From positions 372,001 through 436,000 of the forward strand of contig JASANG010003765.1 in the NCBI GenBank assembly GCA_030248215.1: a stretch of DNA of 64,000 bases, in the 5' to 3' direction. Source of the DNA: Enoplolaimus lenunculus (taxonomy: Eukaryota; Nematoda; Enoplea; Enoplida; Thoracostomopsidae). Shown here piece after piece: positions 11,101-23,100 of this stretch. A program made the translations under genes and the position numbers. The notes under the pieces were generated by a model. It was not told the DNA's origin. It ran no database searches and saw only the letters and a program-made list of their open reading frames with translations. Each line of letters opens with the position of its first letter. Positions within the stretch are counted from its first letter, which is position 1.

Positions 11101-14100
11101 TTTCAAAATACGAAGCGAAGAGTCTTCTTGGCTTAGGCTACTGTATTGACCCGAATAAGAGGGGGGATAATAAGAGGGGGTCCCCATTTTGAGTTTCAAT
11201 CAATAGGAGTCCGTATTCCTAATAAGAGTCCGTAAGCGGATAGAGTCCCTAAACCCTAATAAGAGTGCATAAATGTCAATTATCCGCAATTGTAGTCCAT
11301 AAATGACTCCAGGACCAAATAATACGAGTTTGAAACTTTAAAACTTACTTAAATTTTGAAGGTACATTCCAAAGTATAACGTTGCATTATCGCTCAAGCT
11401 TTTAATGCAAGGTAAAAACCGTTTAATTCAACGGAGGGTAGTGCAGGGCTGGTTCAAAATAAATAACAGTCCGTAACCGAATAACAAGGGGGGTACCCTC
11501 TGGAGAGGCCAAATAAATATCAGCCCCCCTTATTCGGGTCACTACATTACGTGTACTAAATCTGGTTGCGATGGCAGGAGTTCCGAAAAAAGTGACTTTT
11601 AACTGACTGAAAATTGGTATACAAACAGCAGATTGTCAAAATTGATTTCCAGAGGTGTAGCGAGGATTTTAGTTCCGGAGCATAACCTGATGTAAAAAAT
11701 TTTTTGTGACCTCTAATAGGCAGCGACGGATACTTTGTAATATACGAAACTGTTATCTTCGTTTAGTAGCATATAACAGATAACAACCTGTGGCTATCTT
11801 CACTTTACGGAAGCCTGGTACAAAAAGCTAAACCATTTGGTGAAAGTCGAGTTGTCAGTTGGACTTTTGGCTATTGTCCAAAAAATAAATATCTAAAACT
11901 TTACAAATATGAAGTTTAATATGTCTTCTCCTTACCGCTCTTCAATCTTGCTGATAACTGTTGTTCCATACGTTTAAGCATTTACAAAATTACGTTGAAA
12001 AGTTGGTAACCTACAACTGTTTTGCCACGTTAAATTTTGTTAATAATATAGGCGGACCACTTTTTAGAGTGTACAACAGAATATGAATTTGAGTCTCTGA
12101 AAATGTTGGCCCCCTAAATAAGGGTGGTGGGTCAAAAATGCAACGCGCACTGGGTACATTACACAGAATGTACGCACTTACACACTCTTGTAAAACGAGG
12201 ACGTCATTACACACTTGATATATAAACCAAGCGAATGTATATAATTCTGCAAGTTCGAAGAGGTTATAAAAATATAAATGCCAGGAATTGTTCGACAATG
12301 AAAATCATTGGCAAACAGGATATTTAAATAGCATCAATCTATAGCTAAATAGTTATGAGAATAATACTTGTTTTACACATATTAAATAATTTATTTTATT
12401 CTTTATTTCAGAGTTAATGTCGTGGAACGATGAGCTGGCATGTGCCGATGTTGCAATTGAATTGACAAACTTTGCAAACAAATGTTTACCGCCGGAAGTC
12501 ATTAGTCGAAGTAAGATCGGTGTTACCAGCAAATTGTTATATAATAATTATTGAAAAAGTTAAACCAATTTTAAATGGGCAACAAATATAACAAGTTATG
12601 ACGCTTACTTCTAGAAACCGGAGAATCAGTAATGCTTTAGCGGTTTTCGGCGTATTTATACAAACTACAGCCTGTTTTTCAGCAATATCTAGCCTATTTC
12701 ATGCAGGCATTTATTTCAATTCTATATTAGGCTATTTATTATAAGTTGTTGAAAGATATTAACGTTACGCTTGTATTGCAGTGGCCCAAATAACAGGACA
12801 GGGCTAATATTTATCAGCCTTCAGCAAGTTCTCTCCTGAGGAATCAAATATTTCGCTGAACGTTGTTCATTTCAGGTACCACTTATGCGCTCTAATTGAG
12901 CAAATTGATATTTACTGATTTTAATTGGGAATAAAGACTCGCGTACAGATACGGATTCTAACTATTAACTCCCGTTTTTACCCTCTCATTCGTGTCAGTT
13001 GGAGTTGCGCTGTTGACGCCGCGCGCCGCCGAACGCCGGCGCGCGCTACGGTAAAAGTTTTACCGCACTCCGCCGGACTCTGTCGCGTAACACTGTACTT
13101 TTAATAAAGTTTTCAGCGCGCGTCCGGCAAAGTTTTCGCGCGGCGAGTATTGCGCAACCCTAACAAGTCTTGTTATATTTCACTAGATTCACATTCGATA
13201 ATTAATGTTTAAATAAATTAAAAAATTGTTTTTGGAAAGTCGCTGACGCACAATAAATGAAACTCTCCCACTGTGTTATTGCTCCTTATAGATACGTATC
13301 TGTTGAGAAATGAAGATTCTTCCGTTGTATTTATCATTAATCCGACCAAAGCGGTTGTTGAAGATAGTTTTACTACGCTATTAACAAAACCAACGCATTA
13401 CAACCACATTTTTTATTCCGGATTAACACTGGCAGGTACTACTTGATTTTTGCATTCGAACGTGAATACCGGCAATGTTTAGCCGTAATGCTTCTGATGT
13501 TTAGTGTTCACTATTTCTCGACAAATCTTGTCAAACTCAATCTTTGTATGCCGACAGCCAGCTCAACATGCTTGTGGATAGAACACTTTGAGAAAGGGCA
13601 TGCGCGGATTTTAGTATGACTTACAAGCCAGGTTGAAAGATTAAATCCCATGCCAAAGGTTTTGGAGCACTACTCTAGTTTTTGTAAACAAAAGGCAAAC
13701 ATTTAACAACCACTGGGACCCGTTGTGGCTGGTGTTGCAATATTGAACATTATTATGTACTCGTGCGGCGTTTAAGGTTTGTTTCTAGTTTTAATATGGT
13801 GTGCAATATAGAAAAAAAACGTGCTTCCCATTTGAAAATTGCTAGTTATTCTATGCTCAAGATTTCAATGTTTCCTATTGTGTTTGTATATGAACGGGTA
13901 ACATTACGAAAATATGCTAGCATGTCCCCTGTTTGCTTTAACTGCAAAAAATCGTTTGTCCTCATACGTTTATCATTTTTTGCAATTAAATACTGAAACC
14001 GCCGCTGATTGCAACTGAAAATATATATTTCCAAAAATTAAGGAACAGGATCTTGGCTGTTAACTGATAGCACATATTCGTTCAACGATTTCACACGTTT

Positions 14101-17100
14101 CATAAACAAACTCGCAATACGCACGTCACTGCAATTGACGCCCGAAGCGGTTGTTTGTATATCGTGCGTAAATGAAGGCGGTTGGTCTTCAAAAATTAAC
14201 GGTTAGTCAAAAACTAACACAGTTCTTAAGTCTGACTATGCCATTGAGTAGACTAATAAAGCTATTACGAAATAAAATTATTGCAATTATAATGTGTTGC
14301 TCAAAAAATTTGCGCTAACGCAAATAGTTATTTTATAGAGCTCCATTTTGGAGTTAATATATATCGGCTTGGTTTACCAAAGCCAACTTAAGTACGACTT
14401 AACTGGAACGATTTATCGTTTCGGAAAGTGTACTTAAGTTTAATAAATACTTATGTCAAAGTCAGTCACCAAATTTAAAGAACTGCAGGCTATAACAGTG
14501 CTGGCATCGGATTGCCATTGTTGCCCGAACGGCGATTTCCCAAACGCGACAATTTTCCAAACGACAATTGCTCAAACGTAGTAATTGCCCAAACGACAAT
14601 TGCTCAACTGTGACAATCGTTTCAGCGGCGGTTGTCAAAATCTACAACTGCCCAAATGTTAATATATAACAATTATAACGGGTCATGTTACGCATAGCAG
14701 CCTGGCAACTGTAGTGACCAAAATCAGAAGATATGATAATACTCGAACCTCCTGCATAACGTTTTTAAGTCCAAAATATTTTCAGAGCTAGGCTGTTCTG
14801 CTCAAAAGACAGAAAATTATGTTTTGGGCTACCGTCACATTGGTTAATTGTCGTTTGAGCAATGGTCAATTTGGACAATTGTAGTTCGGTCAATTTAGGA
14901 GTGTGAAAAATCGTCGTTTGTGTAATCGTCGCGCTCGGGCAATTGTCGTTTGGGCTACTGTCGTTTGGGTAACCGCCGTAGACCCGTTCTGGCATGCTAT
15001 CATTGACTACAACTGAGGAGTTTAGTCCACTATCGACTTAAGTCAGGAAAGATTTACGATTCAGGGTCCAAGTATTTGACGAGTACACTTCACCGGATTA
15101 AATTGTTTATCTCATTGCAAAGTGAGGACTGGAAACTCCAAGTTGGTGTCGCATCCAATATAGATTCATTTAGCTTGCAACAATGCTTATCGAAAACCTA
15201 TGATATTAAGTTAGATCTGCGAAACATAACTAAAATCTAACTTAAGGCATATGCATCGGCGGATTCAAGGTGGCATCCCGGCTTAGCCTTTCCCCAGCAG
15301 AGATCACGACCAAGATTTTGTGTTAAAGTTTAGCAATGTAAATGGTGTCTGTCATCTTGCTCGCTTCGCTAGCTAGTTTTTAAACTATTACATTTGGCGC
15401 AGTCCTTTTTCAGAAACTTGTGAATCCGCCGCTGGCCATAGGTCGACTTAAAGTCATGTTCAAAGTATGGTTTCGTAACTTATACTTACATGGTATCACC
15501 AGTGGCGCACCCAGAAATCTGAATTGGGGGCCGTATCCAGGTCCATGTATTTGGGTACCCACTCCTCACAGCCAAATTTAGAACAATTTAGCATTAACGG
15601 GACCATTATCTTTGGTGTGTAATTTTTTAGTTTTATACAGTTTGACCAATTCATAACTATACCATGATATCGTTCTCATCTTTGGTATCCAGGTACTAGG
15701 TTGCTCGTAGCTTTGTAATCGTGGAAACAATAAAAAAATGAATAAAACAATTACTTGCTGTTTATTGACCTATGAACTCGATCATTTCACAACCTGGTAG
15801 TCTAAACATACTACATATGGAAATAGCACCTTTTAAGTTAATTGTAGCAAATTTTCACCAACAAATAATTATCAACCCACGTTCGTACACAAGAAGCGCT
15901 GGAATAACGGATGTTTCCACGATCGAAAGTTCGCCAACAACCGAACATCGAATTTTAGCGGTGAATCAAGTGGTCAACGAATTGAAGCAACATTTGGCAC
16001 AATATTTAGAATGGAAACCTATCACAGACTTGCTACCAGTACGTTCAAATCGGAACAGTTACTAAGGCGTCACTTGGCTGCAATGGCGCCAGTAGAATAT
16101 TGGGTTGGGATGTGCTTCGTGCACCTTTTGAGGCGAAACGTATTATTGCGCTATTATTACGCCTCGGCGTATGTGATGCCTGGTTTTGATTTCGCTGCTG
16201 CGCCCGTAGTTGATACATTAACGTAGTGGACCCATTTCGCTGGCAGAGGGCTCGGATTTCCAAGCCGCTGTCCTGTGTTTACGAACATCGTGATAAAGTT
16301 GATACGCAAGTTAATACACAGCAGTATTTTGGTACTCACTGAGTAACGCCGATGGATATTCTTGATAGTATAATTGCGACGTTAATACACAGGCGTTAGA
16401 AAAATATTAAAATCAGTTCCCGAGAGTGTAAATTGTTAAAATTTACACATATATTTGTTAATTTTGATAATTTTATTATAATGAAGCCAAAAGCGTTTGT
16501 AAGATAATCAGTCCTAAAGCGTTGAAATCGTTTTCCATTCAGGCATAAACACAAAGTTAAAAAGCTAAAATTTTAATGGATATTACACGCATCTGATGTG
16601 GTTTTTAGAATAAACCTACCGATATTGCGACGCTAAAATTTGATAAACCGACAGTTTACATATTCCCGGCAGGACAAGGAGATTGTGCATTTTTTGGAGT
16701 GGCAGGATTTACACTTCTTATTGATGGCGGCGCTCAAGCATGCCCAGATTTTTGGTCCTTTATTCGCCGAATTGATCGTATTGACGCTTTGCTTGTCACC
16801 CGGCCAGTTTCAAGCGGAACCGCGGCTGTATGGACGTTAGGTCGATGGCTGGGTAAATAATTTGAAATTGACAAATTGTACCGATGATCAATCAGCTAGT
16901 TTGGTTAAAATCCTGTTAATGCAAATGCATATTTGTTTTCAAGTATACTTCCCGCATATTTACGCTTGCCGGCTGAGACTTGGGTTGAGGAAAAAAGGCT
17001 TAGGCCCCTCAAACTTGCATGTGCAAATGATAGCATCGAGAACTTGCAGCTGAAAAACCCACTATTAACACTCGCATTTAACAGTTTACAGCTCAAGTTC

Positions 17101-20100
17101 TCGATGCAAAATGTTGCACGTGCAGTTTTAAATACGAAAACTTGCAGTTGCAAATGGCAACTGCAAGTTGTCGCTGCCAAAATCGCACGCATGAATGCAG
17201 CTTAACCTATATCTAAGCTTTTGTTTAAGCCTTTTCCATAGCCTATACGTCAACTTGGAATATGGAAGAAAGTGTTCGAAAGATAAAAGAACTAAGCACA
17301 ACTGATCAGCTAATTTTTTAAACCGTGCGAAAATATAATATGCTTTATGTATACGCATGATATGTAATAGCTGACGTTCAGAAGTGCGTGAGATAAACCA
17401 CCACCCATCAAACATTATTTCAGCGTGTTCTGAACCTGGTCCAAAATTAGGTTACGCGTTTATGAATACTGTTGAACGGAAATCGCTGAAAAAACCAACA
17501 CGCGAGTCGACAAACAACGCATCGAACACTCTGCTAATTGATATGTACAACGAAGGACACATACTGCGGACAAATCTCGAACGAGTTGGAGTAAAACCAC
17601 AATCGTGTTTGTCACATTTAACGAAACCTCCGGTTACAATTATTCCGGTGACGTTGTACTCGAAGATTGGGCACGGTCAATTGCAATTGTACCTATTAAA
17701 CCCAACAAAGGATATGAAAGAGTATAAGGTATGGCTTCTGAGATGTAGTAAAGTTTTGTACTCGAAGATTGGGCACGGTCAATTGCAATTGTACCTATTA
17801 AACCCAACAAAGGATATGAAAGAGTATAAGGTATGGCTTCTGAGATGTAGTAAAGTTTTGTACTCGAAGATTGGGCAGGTCAATTGCAATTGTACCTATT
17901 AAACCCAACAAAGGATATGAAAGAGTATAAGGTATGGCTTCTGAGATGTAGTAAAGTTTTGTACTCGAAGATTGGGCACGGTCAATTGCAATTGTACCTA
18001 TTAAACCCAACAAAGGATATGAAAGAGTATAAGGTATGGCTTCTGAGATGTAGTAAAGTTTTGTACTCGAAGATTGGGCACGGTCAATTGCAATTGTACC
18101 TATTAAACCCAACAAAGGATATGAAAGAGTATAAGGTATGGCTTCTGAGATGTAGTAAAGTTTTGTACTCGAAGATTGGGCACGGTCAATTGCAATTGTA
18201 CCTATTAAACCCAACAAAGGATATGAAAGAGTATAAGGTATGGCTTCTGAGATGTAGTAAAGTTTTGTACTCGAAGATTGGGCACGGTCAATTGCAATTG
18301 TACCTATTAAACCCAACAAAGGATATGAAAGAGTATAAGGTATGGCTTCTGAGATGTAGTAAAGTTTTGTACTCGAAGATTGGGCACGGTCAATTGCAAT
18401 TGTACCTATTAAACCCAACAAAGGATATGAAAGAGTATAAGGTATGGCTTCTGAGATGTAGTAAAGTTTTGTACTCGAAGATTGGGCACGGTCAATTGCA
18501 ATTGTACCTATTAAACCCAACAAAGGATATGAAAGAGTATAAGGTATGGCTTCTGAGATGTAGTAAAGTTTTGTACTCGAAGATTGGGCACGGTCAATTG
18601 CAATTGTACCTATTAAACCCAACAAAGGATATGAAAGAGTATAAGGTATGGCTTCTGAGATGTAGTAAAGTTTTGTACTCGAAGATTGGGCACGGTCAAT
18701 TGCAATTGTACCTATTAAACCCAACAAAGGATATGAAAGAGTATAAGGTATGGCTTCTGAGATGTAGTAAAGTTTTGTACTCGAAGATTGGGCACGGTCA
18801 ATTGCAATTGTACCTATTAAACCCAACAAAGGATATGAAAGAGTATAAGGTACGGCTTCTGAGATGTAGTAAAGTTTTGTACTCGAAGATTGGGCACGGT
18901 CAATTGCAATTGTACCTATTAAACCCAACAAAGGATATGAAAGAGTATAAGGTATGGCTTCTGAGATGTAGTAAAGTTTTGTACTCGAAGATTGGGCACG
19001 GTCAATTGCAATTGTACCTATTAAACCCAACAAAGGATATGAAAGAGTATAAGGTATGGCTTCTGAGATGTAGTAAAGTTTTGTACTCGAAGATTGGGCA
19101 CGGTCAATTGCAATTGTACCTATTAAACCCAACAAAGGATATGAAAGAGTATAAGGTATGGCTTCTGAGATGTAGTAAAGTTTTGTACTCGAAGATTGGG
19201 CACGGTCAATTGCAATTGTACCTATTAAACCCAACAAAGGATATGAAAGAGTATAAGGTATGGCTTCTGAGATGTAGTAAAGTTTTGCAATATTGTACGT
19301 AGCTTGAAGAAAACCCGGCAGAATAGTTTAAATGGTCTCGGAATTAGTGACGGTCATTGGTTAGTTTTGTATATATGGATATTCGGCGGTGAATAAATCG
19401 CCTCGGATTAGCTGATTTAGCATAAGACGTTTTTTCAAATCTCGATATTTGATAGTCATTTTGAGATATTTTTATTCAGATATATTTGTTTTCGGATACA
19501 TATTTATTATATAAATATTTTTCATTTTCAAATATTCAAATGTCAGTTGGACTTCTATACTCGGAATTGTTAAGGCACATAGAAGCCCAGTGTCCACAAA
19601 GTAATGCTGTAGTCTCTAACGAACATTGTACGCAGCATCTTCTATATGTGCTTCTGAGAAATCATTGAATTCAAGAAAAGTGTAGAGTGTTGTGTTGGTG
19701 AAGTAATTTAATTTTGCATTTTTGTGATCAGCGGAGGAAGTGTAATAAAACATTCAAACTTTTAATGGGTTCTCGGCGAAAGAAATTATATTCTGCCTTT
19801 CTTGCAGGACTTTATTGAGCATTGGTACTTTCAAGGACCGCCGATGCAACCTCGAGATAGCGGTGATCAGTTTTATCCGCCGTTTTTCGACGTCGCATCG
19901 ATAGCCGCATTAATAATTTGGACGCCAGCAGATGCGTCGCAACGCATATTGCGGTTTCTGTATCCTGGAAGCGTTCCTGCGGTAAAATATTATCATATCG
20001 TAAAAGTTTCATGTTTAGGAACTGTGTACACGGAAACTTCATACGAAGATTCGCGAAGACGAGAATGATTTCAATTTTTTTCGACTAAACTTTAGACGAA

Positions 20101-23100
20101 ATTAAAGATCTTTAACATTCTTCTAAGTTATAATCGTCAGCAAATTTTAGAATTTAGGGCGCATAACAAATACCAATTTCGTTGGAGTGATGTAATATAT
20201 TGCTGTCTACATAGAGTAAACGTACAATATTAGCTGGCTCATGGAAAATTACAGATTATATGACACTGGTTAGATTCTTGTTATAGCAATCAGAAACAGT
20301 AGAATATTAAAATAAATTGAGTATTTAAGAAACAACAATTGATTACGATTAGCTGCATACAGATAGAGTTTTGAGCTGGTTCATCGACTATTTTGCAGTA
20401 GTTGTTTTTTCGCCTTGTTCTAATTAATTTTCTTCAGCCAAAACTATTCATTGCGCTAAAAAGGCTTGAAAATTTGGAACCGTTGACAATACCTGGAGTG
20501 CTCCGTCCACCAACGGTTATCCGCATTCCGGCTACAAACTCACCTGAAATTAAGCCGAAAACGGTGACTGTCGCGTCTCCAATTGCAGTTGATCTTGATG
20601 AAGATATGATTATTCTTAATCGAACAAATGCTGTCACTTCAACTCGTGATGATTCGCAAGAAAATGAATATACATCGTTGACATCGACAAATGGGTGTCA
20701 CACCAACGACACCATTTCAACCACGGCTGTTTTGAGCAATGGTGCTCAAGCGAATGGTATGCAGCAACGACCGCTTGACAAAGAAAACAGCACAAAATTT
20801 GACATTGATCAAGTTGATAATGTTGGCAGTAAGTGTTGTTAGCATGGACACCGACAGAATATCGTGTTGAAGTGAGCAAGGGTTTAGTGAAGAAAATTTT
20901 AAATGAACCATTACAGCCGCAAATTTTTCGTTTCTGAAGACATTTCTACTCCATATAGCTATCTTGCACATATACTTGCCAATGTCCACAAGTGTACACT
21001 ATTTAAGATCTAAAGATTTGCTTGAGTGTATATCTTAAAGCTTCTAACGAGAGCTTCAGAGATACAGAAACTGAATTGGGACAATTTCGGACTGCCCTGA
21101 TATTTTTAGTACTTTCTGAAATTTTTTAAACGATATATGCAACATTGTTCTGTATTCAAGCTACTGTCAACTCAGAATACCTTCAAGAAATATATGGAAT
21201 TTCTGATACTGCACCGGACGAATTTGATAAGCCGACAGCGACTAATATCAGCATGCGATGCAAGCTAGCCGGTATATATATTTCATTTTGCTGCTAATGT
21301 TTTTCGTTTTCAAACTGTGAGTATACCCGGGTCAGAGAATCACGTCAGCCGTCTGGCCCGCGATAGAACATTAAATTTTCGCTCCATGTATAATGGGTGA
21401 AGATTTTCGCAGATGTTGCCGCAGATGAAGCAGATTGCCCAGGTGCAACTGGATGTGACAAAACCGGAGCCACGTAGCGCCCCCATACTTCAAAATGAGG
21501 GGTCCTCACACAAAAGCGGCCCCTCACAAGATTTTATAAGGGTGTTCGCATAAACATTTTAATTTTCTTCGATAATTAACTAAATATCACAAACTTTTTT
21601 GGATGTCAACAGGAAACTGCTTAACCGCAACTGCTTTCACCGACGAAAGCAGATATCCGGTTCAGTACCCTGCGATTTCTCGTCATTGTCTGTGAAAAGC
21701 AATCATGATTGTCAGACGCTTAAGATTTTTAGACAACAATCTCGTATAGATAGGTTATCACGTAAATTTTTCACTGATTATAACACATTCTGAAAAATGG
21801 TTTGTTTTCTATTATATATTTTAGGCTCACAAAAATTGCCTAACGTTACGATTGTATCGCCAAAAGGAACGGTTGACGCGCACGAAACTTCGGCTGGGTT
21901 CACGTTGTCAGCGGCGGCGGCAAAAACTGTTAACACAAACGATAAAGTTTTGGCCAATGCCACGGTTGATGATGAAGATGATGATGACGATGACGACGAA
22001 GAACATGAACTGGACATTGACGATAATCATTCAGATGAAGAAGTTGGTGTACAACGCGCCGGCGCTGAAACGTGAGCACAATCGCGTATAGGGGCGTAGC
22101 TAAGCATGCCAGACCTGTATCTTGAGGTCTTCCAGGAGGTTGGACATAACCCTACCGGACAAATTTTGGCACGCAAGAAAATTTCTTCCTGAATGCCGTT
22201 TAAACGGTTTTGGCTTATCTTGGTATGTTGAGCTGATTAAGGGCCTCAAAGAGGGCGCCTTCAGTGATTTTGTCCAAGTTAATTTCAGTTAAGCATTAAA
22301 TGCTAGCTAAGACAAATACATTTAAAAACAAAACCATATATATTCCTTACTAATTGAAGTGGTCTTCCCTAAACCAGACTCTTGACTCCGGCTCCGGTAT
22401 TCTACATTGTCGAATATATATTTCTAAAACTATAACATAACTCTATGTTATTGATAAATAAAAGTGGTTCAATAAGGTCAGTTACATTACCAAGACCCCT
22501 GTAGAAGCAAGACCTTTTTGTTTGAAAAGGCATTTAAAATTATCCGGCTCCGGTGTTCAGTTGAACTATGAAGTATGTGTTATGTATATTGTCTTCAGGG
22601 ATGTTTGCGTAGTGGAACAACTTACAACCAGTTCAACGGCTAATAACGGAAAATGTGATTCGACGGAGAGTTTCTCAGTCACCGGTCATACCAGATTCAA
22701 ATTCAATCCGGATTGTGAAAATTCAAACATCGCAGATGTTAATAATTATTTTAACAAAAACAATACTCTTAACACTGAAGAAACTACCGTTTTATCTCCG
22801 GTTAAAACAGTGTCGCAAACTGTACCAATATGCTGCCGCACTGATTCTAGCGAGGGATTTAATAATAACGCAACTCATGAGATAAATGCACGGCTTGACA
22901 GCGAAAATAAACTTACTGTCGCAGATTTACAAGCGGAATGGGGCGAACCGTTGCATATGCCTCCAGCGCCGCCTCCGGCTGCAGTAAAATCACCTTCTAC
23001 AAAACCCAAATCAGGAATCGTTGATCCAAATCGAACAAGTAGTTCTGGTGCAAGTTCAGACGTTGAAGAAGTGGAATCTCATAGTTCTTCAGTAATGGAT

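Larger units (their letters stand above)
8245..12411. other. MAP1 intron 1
   Basis: This 4.2-kb intron runs from donor GTATGT to acceptor TTTATTTCAG. It holds repeated TTCAGAAA/AAGAAATT motifs around 8570-8810, a hAT-like end near 9292-9575 (CGTGGATCCGCCCCTGG), a TA microsatellite and a CCCGAATAAG inverted-repeat element. I see no exon in it. Confidence 0.6.

Noticed and set aside
15772-15800. ATG at 15772 as a start of a separate gene
   Set aside because: The exon that continues MAP1 in phase begins at 15801 after CTGGTAG; the upstream codons are intronic.
17798-19237. Long open frames on both strands (479 codons minus, about 472 plus) through the 102-bp array
   Set aside because: The unit is a multiple of three with no stop in those frames, so any such array reads open. 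Only the first 73 bp is conserved MAP1 coding sequence; the rest is intron.
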